Source: CAYMPH01 sp964392365 (lineage in GTDB: Bacteria; Spirochaetota; UBA4802; UBA5550). Taken from it: a stretch of 64,000 nt of DNA. Location of the stretch: NCBI GenBank assembly GCA_964392365.1, contig CAYMPH010000019.1:1-64000 (forward strand). The letters run 5' to 3'. The position numbers and the translations under genes were made by a program. Shown piece after piece: positions 18,347 to 27,200 of this stretch (position 1 is its first letter; every line of letters starts with the position of its first letter). The notes under the pieces were generated by a model. That model made no database searches, was not told where the DNA came from, and saw only the letters and a program-made list of their open reading frames with translations.

Positions 18347-19345
18347 ATGGAAAAAATACTTTCAGGTCACGGAAGCGGCGGAAAACTTATGAACGATATG
18401 ATCGACCGCACAATAAGACATATACTCGGCCCGGAATCAATTCAGCTTGATGATTCTGCCATACTTGATATACCATCCGGTAAAATTGCATTCACTACAG
18501 ACAGTTTTACAATAACGCCGATATTTTTTCCAGGCGGCAACATCGGTTCGCTTGCTGTTAACGGAACAGTGAATGATCTTGCAGTCATGGGAGCAATTCC
18601 AAAATATCTATCCTGCTCTCTGATTATTGAAGAAGGGATGGAATTTGAAGAACTTAAAGAAATCCTTCATTCAATGAAAAAAGAAGCTGATTCTGCAGGA
18701 ATAAAAATTGTAACCGGTGATACAAAAGTTGTTCCTCATGGGAAATGTGATAAAATATTTATCAATACCTCGGGAATTGGAATTTTTGAAAATAAAATTC
18801 AGAGAAAAGAAATTATTCCTGGAGATAAAATTCTTATAAATGGCACAATCGGAGATCATGGAATGGCAATAATGGGACTCCGGAATAATCTTTCTTTTAC
18901 TGAAGGTTTAAAATCTGACTGTGCACATCTCAACCATCTTATAAAAGAAATAACAGATGTGTTTCCAGAATCGATTAAATTCATTCGAGATGCAACAAGA
19001 GGCGGAGCTGCATCAGTTTTAAATGAAATAGTAAAGAATAAAAAATTCAGTGCAATGCTTGACGAGGAAACACTTCCGATAAGAAATGAAGTTAAAGGCA
19101 TTAGCGGAATTTTAGGAATAGATCCGCTCTATTCAGCAAACGAAGGAAAGATAATTATTATTACCGGAAAAGAAGAAGCAGAAAAAATTTTAAAAATCAT
19201 GCAAAAAAATAATTTTGGCATTAATGCGGCAATTATTGGCGAGATTGATGAAATTCTTCCTGGAAAAGCATATTTAAAAACAGCTGTCGGAGGGAAACGG
19301 ATTCTTCCTTTATTAATTGAGGAACAGCTTCCGCGCATCTGTTAA
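18347..19345 (+). CDS. hypE: Hydrogenase maturation factor HypE
   Basis: HypE dehydrates the carbamoyl group on its C-terminal Cys to a thiocyanate and delivers cyanide to the HypCD iron. The protein ends in PRIC (C332), the canonical essential C-terminus. The N-terminal GHGSGGKLM glycine-rich start and the TTDSFTITPIFFPGGNIG segment mark the PurM-like ATP-binding fold. HypF, which supplies the carbamoyl group, is not in the window. Confidence 0.97.
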   Translation: MEKILSGHGSGGKLMNDMIDRTIRHILGPESIQLDDSAILDIPSGKIAFTTDSFTITPIFFPGGNIGSLAVNGTVNDLAVMGAIPKYLSCSLIIEEGMEFEELKEILHSMKKEADSAGIKIVTGDTKVVPHGKCDKIFINTSGIGIFENKIQRKEIIPGDKILINGTIGDHGMAIMGLRNNLSFTEGLKSDCAHLNHLIKEITDVFPESIKFIRDATRGGAASVLNEIVKNKKFSAMLDEETLPIRNEVKGISGILGIDPLYSANEGKIIIITGKEEAEKILKIMQKNNFGINAAIIGEIDEILPGKAYLKTAVGGKRILPLLIEEQLPRIC

Positions 19346-19366
19346 AAAGAAAAAAGGAGAAAATTT

Positions 19367-19588
19367 ATGTGTTTGGCAATACCAATGACGATAATTGAAA
19401 TAAACGGAAACAGCGCAATCGCTGAGTCTAATGGGATAAGAACTGAAGTTAATTACTGCATGACTCCTGATATTACTATTAACGATAAAGTTCTGATTCA
19501 TGCAGGATTCACCATTGAGAAACTCGACGAAGAGCAGGCTGCTGTGATCGAAGAAACCTGGAAAGAATATATTGAATTGAATCAGTAA
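19367..19588 (+). CDS. hypC: Hydrogenase maturation chaperone HypC
   Basis: A 73-residue HypC/HybG protein starting MCLAIPM, in which Cys2 binds the iron of the HypCD complex and the hydrogenase large subunit. The HAGF-x-I-x-x-LDE-x-x-A ending is typical. A strong AAGGAG site precedes the ATG. It closes the hypDEC run. HypA and HypB (nickel insertion) are not nearby. Confidence 0.95.
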   Translation: MCLAIPMTIIEINGNSAIAESNGIRTEVNYCMTPDITINDKVLIHAGFTIEKLDEEQAAVIEETWKEYIELNQ

Positions 19589-19699
19589 ATTTTTCTTAAG
19601 TTCTAATTCTTTTTCTTATTATGTAAAATATATGTTGAATTTAGCATCAGAACTATTTATATAAAGATTTACTTTATCAATAATAAAAATATATATAAA

Positions 19700-19735
19700 A
19701 AGCTGCAATCTGATTTTATAATCGGTTGCAGCTTC
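19700..19735. terminator. Bidirectional terminator between hypC and hox operon
   Basis: An interrupted stem (AAGCTGCAA and GATT paired with AATC and TTGCAGCTT, with two small mismatches) has an AT loop. It lies between the convergent hypDEC and hox transcripts. Confidence 0.6.
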
Positions 19736-19813
19736 TTATTTAAAAAACAAAATACACTATAATTTAATTAAAAAAACTTAATATATCATTCAATAATTAA
19801 AAGTCTATGGTCA

Positions 19814-20188
19814 TCAACTAATTTTTAATACTTTCCTGATAGTACTTAAGAGAACTTCAGGAACAACTGGTTTCTGAAATACACCATTAAAACCAAGTTG
19901 ATCCAAATCAATATTATTTGCAGTTGCTGAACCTATACTGCTTAATAAATATATCGGCAATTGAGGCTTCAGTTTTTTAATTTCCTGCGCAGCCTGAGTA
20001 CCAGAATCAATTTGCTCCATCATCATATCACAAAGAACAAGATCCGGATTGGATGAATTTAAAGCTGCAATCCCATCTTTTACATCTTTTGCTGTAATAG
20101 CTTCAAAATTGTTTGATTCGAGAATAGCTTGAATCGAATCCCTTATATCCGGATCATCATCAATAATTAATATTTTCTTTTTAGACAT
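19814..20188 (-). CDS. Stand-alone CheY-like response regulator
   Basis: A 124-residue receiver domain with no output domain. The acidic pocket is DDDP (about residues 10-12), the phosphoacceptor Asp is in LVLCDMMME, the Ser/Thr switch is in LLSSIGSA and the Lys is in FQKPV. It lies 28 bases after hoxW on the same strand, so it may be transcribed with the hydrogenase operon. No histidine kinase is adjacent. The nearest candidate, at 35886-37958, carries its own receiver and no obvious phosphoacceptor His. Confidence 0.9.
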   Translation of the reverse strand: MSKKKILIIDDDPDIRDSIQAILESNNFEAITAKDVKDGIAALNSSNPDLVLCDMMMEQIDSGTQAAQEIKKLKPQLPIYLLSSIGSATANNIDLDQLGFNGVFQKPVVPEVLLSTIRKVLKIS

Positions 20189-20216
20189 ACATTATTCCTT
20201 TTATCTGATTTTATGC

Positions 20217-20675
20217 TTAGATTTCCTCACTCAGAAATCTGCCAATTACTTCTGATAAATAATCATAAGCCGCTTTTAAATTAACTCCAGCTTTTTCAGA
20301 AATTATTTCTTCAAATTCAAAGCTGTAACCTCTTACAGCGAGAATATATCCAGTTAAAGAATCATTATACAAATCAGAACATAAAGCTAAAACAGATGTT
20401 GGATGCATTGTATGAGTTGTGAATGTTATCTCAGAACTCGGTTTAATTTCATAAAAAGAAAAAGGCTCTTCACAGTCATAAGATGCATCAATAAAAATTA
20501 CTTTTCTGCTTTTGGAAATTTCGTAAGCATCCTCTATATTCAGCTGATAATTGCTATCTGTTACTACTCCTGGAATCTGCCTGTCTTCAATCATTCCAGC
20601 TAAAATTGAACCGATAGCATCGTCTCCTCTACCTGGATTTCCAAATCCATATACAAATATATCTCTTTCTTTCAA
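20217..20675 (-). CDS. hoxW: Hydrogenase maturation protease (HoxW-type)
   Basis: A 152-residue endopeptidase of the HycI/HyaD/HoxW family that removes the C-terminal tail of HoxH after nickel insertion. Family signatures are GFGNPGRGDDAIG, with the nickel-sensing Asp/Glu, the IFIDASY Asp and the TTHTMHPTSVL His region. It lies 9 bases downstream of hoxH in the hox operon, which strongly supports HoxH as its substrate. Confidence 0.9.
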   Translation of the reverse strand: MKERDIFVYGFGNPGRGDDAIGSILAGMIEDRQIPGVVTDSNYQLNIEDAYEISKSRKVIFIDASYDCEEPFSFYEIKPSSEITFTTHTMHPTSVLALCSDLYNDSLTGYILAVRGYSFEFEEIISEKAGVNLKAAYDYLSEVIGRFLSEEI

Positions 20676-20684
20676 TACTTAAAT

Positions 20685-22133
20685 CTACTTTTTCCTGCTG
20701 TCAATAATATTATCATTAGAATCAATCATCTGAATCTCAAGTGGCATTTTTCCAAGAGCATGTGTAGCACAACTTAAACAAGGATCGTATGCCCTAATAG
20801 CCATTTCAACTCTGTTCATCATTCCTTCAGTTATTTCTTTCTTGCCTGTAAAAACATTTTTAGCTACAAACTGAACTGCTCTATTCATTGGCTCATTATT
20901 GTTCGTTGTTGAAACAATGAGATTTGCCATTTCAATAAGATCATTATTATCAATTTTATAATGATGGAAAAGTGTTCCTCTTGGAGCTTCGATCAATCCA
21001 ACCCCTTCATTTGTCTTAGTTCCTTTTTTAACAAGCTCTGTTCCCATTAAATCAGGATCTTTTAGAAGATCTCTTATAACTTCTGCTGAATGAAGATTCT
21101 CAATAAGCCTTGCCCAATGCATATGCATTGTCATATTATTCGGTTTACCTTTTGTATAGGCTTTATATATTTCAAATTCTTTCTGAGCAAGAGGTGTTGG
21201 TATAAAATCTGCTGTATTAAGCCTTGCAAGAGGTCCAACTGTATACCATCCATCTTTTTTACCAATTGATTTCAGATATGGAAATTTCATATAAGACCAG
21301 TTCTTGACTTCTTCACCTATATAATTATAATAATCCTGATAATCAACATCATTTAAAATTTTCTTTCCATCAGAATCAACAGCCCTTAAAACGCCGTGAT
21401 ATAGATCCATAGCTCCATCTTTTCTTACAAGACTGAGATGACTTGATGGAAAAACAGCAAAATTATCAAGCATATCGCTGTTTTTTGAATGAAAATCTTT
21501 AAGAAGATCTACTGCTCCCTGAGCCCAATCAACCATTTTATCAGCATTAAGCGGATCAGCACCTTTCAGATATTCATCTCTTTCAGCAACTGTTAAATTT
21601 TTATTTATACCGCCGGGAATTGCTCCAGTTCCATGTATTTTTTTACCAGCTGTAATTCTTATCATTTCCTGACCGAATTTTCTCATCATTACAGCCTGAA
21701 CAGCAAGTTCCTTATGTTTCAGCGCAATACCAATAACATTTCTGATTGCAGGATCAGCATCTGCTCCGAAAAGCAAATCCGGTGATGCAAGATGAAAAAA
21801 ATGAAGCGAATGTGACTGGAACATTTGTCCATAATGCATCAGTCTTCTCATTTTCTCAGCAGTTTTTGGAAGTTGATCAGGACCTGTTCCAACAATAACA
21901 TCCATGGCTTTTACAGCTGCAAGATGATGACTTACTGGACAAATTCCGCAAAGTCTTTGAACAAGAACAGGTATTTCCCAATATGGTCTTCCCTGAATAA
22001 ATCTTTCAAATCCTCTGAATTCAACAACATGAAGTCTAACCTGCTCAACATTGTTAGCATCATCCATTTTTATTGTTACCTTCCCATGACCTTCTACTCT
22101 GGTTACGGGTTCTATGGTTATTTTTCTGCCCAT
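20685..22133 (-). CDS. hoxH: NAD-reducing [NiFe] hydrogenase large subunit HoxH
   Basis: The catalytic subunit, 482 residues, of a group 3d soluble hydrogenase. Nickel-iron ligands are C62 and C65 in RLCGICPVSHH and C452 and C455 in DPCLSCATH. All four are Cys, so there is no selenocysteine here. The 24 residues after the ATH motif are the tail expected to be cut by HoxW. RVEGHGKV near residue 12 is the usual L0 motif. It follows hoxY by 12 bases. Confidence 0.97.
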   Translation of the reverse strand: MGRKITIEPVTRVEGHGKVTIKMDDANNVEQVRLHVVEFRGFERFIQGRPYWEIPVLVQRLCGICPVSHHLAAVKAMDVIVGTGPDQLPKTAEKMRRLMHYGQMFQSHSLHFFHLASPDLLFGADADPAIRNVIGIALKHKELAVQAVMMRKFGQEMIRITAGKKIHGTGAIPGGINKNLTVAERDEYLKGADPLNADKMVDWAQGAVDLLKDFHSKNSDMLDNFAVFPSSHLSLVRKDGAMDLYHGVLRAVDSDGKKILNDVDYQDYYNYIGEEVKNWSYMKFPYLKSIGKKDGWYTVGPLARLNTADFIPTPLAQKEFEIYKAYTKGKPNNMTMHMHWARLIENLHSAEVIRDLLKDPDLMGTELVKKGTKTNEGVGLIEAPRGTLFHHYKIDNNDLIEMANLIVSTTNNNEPMNRAVQFVAKNVFTGKKEITEGMMNRVEMAIRAYDPCLSCATHALGKMPLEIQMIDSNDNIIDSRKK

Positions 22134-22145
22134 TTCTATCTCCGA

Positions 22146-22685
22146 TTAATCAAATTTAATAATTTCATAAGGCAATTCAAGCTCTTTACCTGTAGCAAGA
22201 GTAAGAAGAGCATTCCAGATCAGATCAGCTCTGGGAGGACAGCCTGGTAAAAAATATTCTATTTTTACTATATCCTGAATCGGGTAAACTTTATCCAGAA
22301 TCATTGGTATTTCTTCATCATTCGGGATTATTTTATCATCAACTGTAACACAGTTAAGATATGCCTCATCAAGACACTCCTTAAGCGGGATGCCATTTCT
22401 CATTGCAGGCAGACCGCCGGTAAAAGCACATTCGCCTACAGCTACGAGAATTTTACAATTTTTTCTGAATTCTTTCAGAAGATGCACATTTTCACTATTG
22501 CAGCATCCACCTTCAATAATTCCCACATCACACTGTTTTGTAAAAGTTTTTATATCATCAACAGGTGATTTATTAAACTCAACAAGATCAATCAGATCAA
22601 GTATTCTTTCGTCTATATCAAGGAGCGACATGTGACAGCCGAAGCATCCAGCCAGAGACGTTGTTGCAATGACAGGTTTAGACAT
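22146..22685 (-). CDS. hoxY: NAD-reducing hydrogenase small subunit HoxY
   Basis: The electron-transfer subunit of the hydrogenase module. The proximal 4Fe-4S ligands are C14 and C17 in LAGCFGCHMSLLD, a Cys in GGCCNSE or GECAF, and the late LPGCPPRAD. I take ATG 22685, placed right after a GGAGG site; a TTG five codons earlier overlaps that site and is unlikely. The resulting 179 residues fit the short HoxY form with a single cluster. Confidence 0.95.
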   Translation of the reverse strand: MSKPVIATTSLAGCFGCHMSLLDIDERILDLIDLVEFNKSPVDDIKTFTKQCDVGIIEGGCCNSENVHLLKEFRKNCKILVAVGECAFTGGLPAMRNGIPLKECLDEAYLNCVTVDDKIIPNDEEIPMILDKVYPIQDIVKIEYFLPGCPPRADLIWNALLTLATGKELELPYEIIKFD

Positions 22686-22709
22686 TATATTCCTCCGCAA
22701 TTTTCTTCA

Positions 22710-23402
22710 TTAATTCTCAATTTCACTACCTATAGGCTTATGATCATATTTTCTCTGACCGATTGGAACCACAAATCCAATTTCTTTTTTAATAATTGAT
22801 CCAACAGGGCATAAATCCATGGCTTTTTTTGCCATATCATCTGTCAGCTCTTTTACAAGTTTCGGATCAACTGATATGTGACTTTTTTCGCTTCTGTTTA
22901 CAATTGCAAAAATATTTTTACCATCTTTAGTTTTAATTGCTCTTACGCATCTTCTGCACTGAATACATCTGTTATGTTCGATTAAAATTTTACCAAAGGC
23001 ATCAATTTGTTTAAATGAATATAGAAATGAAAATCTAGGTACAAGCATCAAATATCTATATGCGAGAGCCTGAAGTTCGCAATTACCGCTCTTTTCGCAT
23101 GATGGACAATAATGATTACCTTCAACAAAAAGCATTTCAACGATAGCTTTTCTCATATCATCAAGTTCAGCTGTTTTATTTACTACTGCCATTCCTTCAG
23201 AAATTGGAGTTGTGCATGCTGCCATTTTTCTATCTGCTACAGTAACAGTACAAATCCGGCATGCTCCTGCAGGTTTAAGACCTTCAAAATGACAGAGGGT
23301 TGGAATATAAACTTTATTTGCAGCTGCTGCTTCAACTATAGTCTGTCCGGACTTACCGGTACATTCTTTCCCGTCTATTGTAAAATTGATTGTATCGCTC
23401 AT
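22710..23402 (-). CDS. hoxU: Hydrogenase diaphorase subunit HoxU
   Basis: An iron-sulfur subunit similar to the N-terminus of NuoG, linking HoxY to the flavin subunit. It carries a plant-type 2Fe-2S site (C37, C48, C51, C63), the His-containing 4Fe-4S site H97-C99-C102-C108, and a ferredoxin-type site with C146, C149, C152 and C198. The 230-residue length is usual. hoxF ends 5 bases upstream of its start. Confidence 0.96.
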   Translation of the reverse strand: MSDTINFTIDGKECTGKSGQTIVEAAAANKVYIPTLCHFEGLKPAGACRICTVTVADRKMAACTTPISEGMAVVNKTAELDDMRKAIVEMLFVEGNHYCPSCEKSGNCELQALAYRYLMLVPRFSFLYSFKQIDAFGKILIEHNRCIQCRRCVRAIKTKDGKNIFAIVNRSEKSHISVDPKLVKELTDDMAKKAMDLCPVGSIIKKEIGFVVPIGQRKYDHKPIGSEIEN

Positions 23403-23406
23403 TAAA

Positions 23407-25203
23407 TCACTCCTCGATTGTGGGTTTTCGGCCTGAAACTTCGCAGTATTCTTTCACCGATCGGGATAAATCAAACTCAGTAACAAAATCATTCCCGGAT
23501 TTTATTTTAGATTCATATAGTCCTCTGAAATTTTTAAGTGTTGAAACAACCGGATTCGGAGATGTTTGTCCAAGACCGCATCTGCTCATAGATTTTACAA
23601 TCTTTGACCACTCTTCAATTTCTGCTAAATCTGCATTAGATGCTTTTCCTGACATGATTTTTTCAAGTTTGTTTTTGATAATTACATTTCCTACTCTGCA
23701 AGGTACACACCATCCGCAGGATTCTTCTACAAAAAACTCCATAAAATTATGCGCTATTTCAAGAAGATTTCTATTTTTATTAAATAGAATCATCGAACCG
23801 CCTGTTGCAAGCTGATCGAAACATATATTTTTATTAAAATCAACAGCAGAAATGCACTGCCCTGAAGGACCGCCTACCTGAACTGCTACAATATCTTTTG
23901 CTTTAGTCATTTCCAGAATCTGCTTAATTGTTGTTCCGAAGTCCACTTCATATACTCCAGGAAGATCACAATCACCAGAAACGCTGATTATTTTAGTGCC
24001 TGCTGACTGTGTAGTTCCGATTTTTTTAAACCAGTCAGAACCATTTGTTAATATTTTTGGTATACTTGCTAGAGTCTCAACATTATTAACAGAAGTTGGA
24101 AATCCCATGTAGCCATTCTGTACTGGGAATGGAGGTCTGTTTCTCGGCTCTCCTCTTTTTCCTTCAGCTGATTCAATCAATGCTGATTCTTCACCGCAGA
24201 TATATGCACCGGCACCAAATTTAATTTTAATATCGAAATTAAAACCCTGTTTGCCTCCTGCATTTTTACCGAGAATATTTTTCTTTCTCATATCAGCAAG
24301 AACATGCTCGAGATGTGCACTTAAGTATCTGTATTCTGCTCTAACATAAATTATTCCTTCTTCAGCTCCAAAAGAATAACCGCCTATTGCCATTCCCTCA
24401 AATACAAGTTGAGGATATTCTGTCAAAAGGACTCTATCCTTAAATGTACCGGGCTCGCCTTCATCTGCATTACAAACTATATAATGCTTTTCACCTTTTG
24501 CTTTTCTGCAGAAATCCCACTTCATACCTGTAGGAAAACCTGCACCGCCTCTTCCTCTGAGGTTTGATTGCTTAATTTCAGTAATAACATCTTCCGGTGA
24601 CTTCGATACAGCTTTTTTCAAACCTGCTCCGGATTCATAATCAGTAAATATTACTTTTCCGCTGTTTCTTATATTATTGGATACCATTGATTTGATATTA
24701 TCAGAAGAATTGGCTCCATCACCATATTTCTTTACCATATCAGGAAGGCTTTTCCCTGATTTCATCATTGCAGCAATATCTTTAACTTTTGCTGCTGTTA
24801 AGCTGGTAAAAATATGTCCATTTATAATTGCAGACGGCTCCTGGTCGTTCATGCCGATGCAGGAAGTATCATATAGACCGATATTCCCATCCTTTGATGT
24901 AGACCCGAATTTACAACCTGTTTCATTTTCAAAAGAAGCAGCTATTTCCTTTCTGCCGAACATATATGAAACCGGATTATTATTCAGATAAACAGCATAT
25001 TTCCCAACCGGGTTTTTAGTGAAAAAATGATAAAACGAAACAACTCCCTCAACATCAACTGAAGAAATATTAAGACCTGATGCAATTTCAGAAATCGACT
25101 GGTCTGAAACGCAACCTTTTTCCACCTGTACTTCACGCAGGATATCGAGAAGGGCAGTTTTCTCATTCTTAAACTTTCCTAATATAGCATTTATTCCGCT
25201 CAT
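23407..25203 (-). CDS. hoxF: NAD-reducing hydrogenase flavin subunit HoxF (NuoE-NuoF fusion)
   Basis: The FMN- and NAD(H)-binding subunit, 598 residues, first gene of hoxFUYHW. Residues 1-160 form a NuoE-like thioredoxin-fold domain. The rest is NuoF-like with the RGRGGAGFPTGMKW NADH/FMN motif, CNADEGEPGTFKDR, and 4Fe-4S ligands C496, C499, C502 and C542. In the NuoE-like part the expected four Cys ligands of the 2Fe-2S cluster are almost all missing: the first pair falls in VYLNNNPVSY, and only C115 remains of the second (CIGMN). From memory, the well-studied Ralstonia HoxF has a similar CIGLSDQEP sequence, so this may be a subfamily trait. Confidence 0.96.
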   Translation of the reverse strand: MSGINAILGKFKNEKTALLDILREVQVEKGCVSDQSISEIASGLNISSVDVEGVVSFYHFFTKNPVGKYAVYLNNNPVSYMFGRKEIAASFENETGCKFGSTSKDGNIGLYDTSCIGMNDQEPSAIINGHIFTSLTAAKVKDIAAMMKSGKSLPDMVKKYGDGANSSDNIKSMVSNNIRNSGKVIFTDYESGAGLKKAVSKSPEDVITEIKQSNLRGRGGAGFPTGMKWDFCRKAKGEKHYIVCNADEGEPGTFKDRVLLTEYPQLVFEGMAIGGYSFGAEEGIIYVRAEYRYLSAHLEHVLADMRKKNILGKNAGGKQGFNFDIKIKFGAGAYICGEESALIESAEGKRGEPRNRPPFPVQNGYMGFPTSVNNVETLASIPKILTNGSDWFKKIGTTQSAGTKIISVSGDCDLPGVYEVDFGTTIKQILEMTKAKDIVAVQVGGPSGQCISAVDFNKNICFDQLATGGSMILFNKNRNLLEIAHNFMEFFVEESCGWCVPCRVGNVIIKNKLEKIMSGKASNADLAEIEEWSKIVKSMSRCGLGQTSPNPVVSTLKNFRGLYESKIKSGNDFVTEFDLSRSVKEYCEVSGRKPTIEE

Positions 25204-25832
25204 AAAACCTCTGATAGATATTAAATTTTGCAGACAATATTAAAAAAAGATATTTAATCTAAAATAATTATTAAACAAAATCATTTAATATATCCATGTA
25301 TTTATTAATAAATAATTAATTCAATTAAAAAAAATTTTTTTTAAAAAAATTATCTATTTTTCCCATATATGAGATTATTTATGAATATATATAATGAAAA
25401 ATTTATCATTTTCTCCTTTACAAACTCTATAATATGTTAATAAACAATAATAATCTGATTTATATATTAAAAAGATCTAAAACAAACTAAAGAAAAATTC
25501 AATAAATTTTTTTAAAATAATAAAACAAACCATATTTAAAAATTTGTTTATACTAAGTTATTATCACGCTAAAATTATCTCCGAATAGCTCATTGATTAT
25601 ATGTATAGTAATTCTTGTTATAAAATCTTCCAGATCAAAAAATTTATCTACCATGTATTTATAATTATTTCTTCTATATATAATATATTTATCTTTAGAT
25701 CATTTATATTTTTAAGTATTTATAAAAAAATAAGTTTGACATATATGAATACCTTCAAATCTCCTTAATACGAAATTGAATAACCTGATAAATCAGAAAT
25801 TCATATTATAAAAAAATTAGGAGGCTTCAATA
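25204..25832. other. Extremely AT-rich intergenic region between divergent hox operon and MFS gene
   Basis: About 630 bases hold no convincing ORF, RNA gene or repeat. The region must contain the divergent promoters of hoxF and the MFS gene. A TTGACA at 25736-25741 is visible but is not followed by a good -10 at the normal distance. I see no -24/-12 sigma-54 element. Confidence 0.6.
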
Positions 25833-27062
25833 ATGTCTGAAGAAAAACTTTTTGGTATGGCGCCGGAAAAAGGGAGATGGATTTTTGTACTTATTGGCTT
25901 CACCATTGATCTTTGTCTTGGCAGTGTTTATGCATACAGTATATTTAAAAAACCTGTTGAACAGGCTTTCAGCGTAAGTTCTTCACTTGGCAATTTACCG
26001 TTTATGATTTTCCTTGCCTTTTTTGCAATTACTATGTTTTTCGGCGGAAAAATGATGGAGAAACTCGGACCGAAAAAACTTGCACTAATCGGCGGAGTGA
26101 TAGTAGGACTAGGATGGATGTTATCAAGTTTTGCTACAAACATCGTGTTTCTCACACTCACCTATGGCGTTATTGCCGGCTCAGGAGTTGGTCTTGTATA
26201 TGGAGTACCTGTAGCAATCGCAGGTAAATGGTTTCCAGACAGAACAGGTCTTGCAGTTGGTCTAATGCTTGCTGGATTCGGCGGATCAGCTATTATTACA
26301 GGAAACCTTGCCAGCATGCTTATTCCCAGCGTAGGATTATTTTCAACATTTCTATATTTCGGAATCGCTTTTACGGCAATTCTTCTTCTTCTCGCTCTTC
26401 CATACCGATTTCCAGCTGCAGGTTGGAAGCCGGCCGGCTGGACACCAGCAACTGGCTCTTCAGCATTAGTTGATTATACTCCTGCAGAAATGACAAAAAC
26501 TTCAACTTTCTGGGGACTCCTATTTGCCTATCTAATCGGCTGCACTGCAGGTCTAATGGCTATCGGGATTTCAAAACCGGTTGGAAACGAGATAATAAAA
26601 ATTGATAATGCAACTGCTGCATCTCTGGTCGGCATATTCGCAATATTTAATGCACTTGGCCGTCCTCTTTTCGGGCAACTTACTGACAAAATAACACCAA
26701 AATGGGCTGCAGTAGTAAACCTCATAATTATTCTTGCAGTTTCTCTTATGATGCTGACAGCCGGCGAAGGAAGTTTTATTGTATATGTTATTGCATTCGC
26801 AGGCTTCTGGCTATGTCTTGGCGGATGGCTGGCAATCGCTCCAACTGCAACAAAAACATTTTTCGGTATTAAAAACTATGCAAGAAATTACGGAACTGTA
26901 TTTTTCGCATATGGAATCGGTGCAATCGTCGGGGGCATCATCTCCGGACAGGCAAAAGACACTTTCGGTTCTTATACAGTAGCTTTCTATCCTACTGCAG
27001 CTATGGCAGTAATAGGTCTTGTTCTGGTTTTAGCTTTTCTTAAGACACCTGTTAAAAAATAA
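25833..27062 (+). CDS. MFS transporter, oxalate/formate antiporter-like (OFA) family
   Basis: A 409-residue inner-membrane carrier with twelve predicted transmembrane helices and a GGAGG ribosome site. The N-terminal RWIFVLIGFTIDLCLGSVYAYSIFKKP pattern, GGKMMEKLGPKK between helices 2 and 3, and the central loop with ALGRPLFGQLTDKI are typical of the OFA subfamily, whose members move formate, oxalate, lactate or similar small acids. A monocarboxylate substrate would fit fermentative metabolism, but this is inference. It ends at a very strong terminator. Confidence 0.88.
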   Translation: MSEEKLFGMAPEKGRWIFVLIGFTIDLCLGSVYAYSIFKKPVEQAFSVSSSLGNLPFMIFLAFFAITMFFGGKMMEKLGPKKLALIGGVIVGLGWMLSSFATNIVFLTLTYGVIAGSGVGLVYGVPVAIAGKWFPDRTGLAVGLMLAGFGGSAIITGNLASMLIPSVGLFSTFLYFGIAFTAILLLLALPYRFPAAGWKPAGWTPATGSSALVDYTPAEMTKTSTFWGLLFAYLIGCTAGLMAIGISKPVGNEIIKIDNATAASLVGIFAIFNALGRPLFGQLTDKITPKWAAVVNLIIILAVSLMMLTAGEGSFIVYVIAFAGFWLCLGGWLAIAPTATKTFFGIKNYARNYGTVFFAYGIGAIVGGIISGQAKDTFGSYTVAFYPTAAMAVIGLVLVLAFLKTPVKK

Positions 27063-27090
27063 ATTTATAATACTTTACCTATTTCTATTT

Positions 27091-27130
27091 AACAAAACAA
27101 AGGCATCCGGAAGGATGCCTTTGTTTTGTT
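27091..27130. terminator. Perfect 18-bp bidirectional terminator
   Basis: The stem AACAAAACAAAGGCATCC and its exact complement enclose a GGAA tetraloop (a stable GNRA loop) and end in a T-rich arm. It separates the MFS gene from the convergent beta-barrel gene. Confidence 0.9.
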
Positions 27131-27200
27131 AAATTTTATTAAAAGAAAATCTGATTAACTTTTTATAAAAATACAGAATTTAATTAAATAATTACATTCA

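Noticed and set aside
20685..22133. HoxH as a selenocysteine hydrogenase
   Set aside because: All four nickel-iron ligands are encoded as Cys, with no in-frame TGA.
25736..25741. TTGACA upstream of the MFS gene as a promoter
   Set aside because: No acceptable -10 box lies 16-18 bases downstream.
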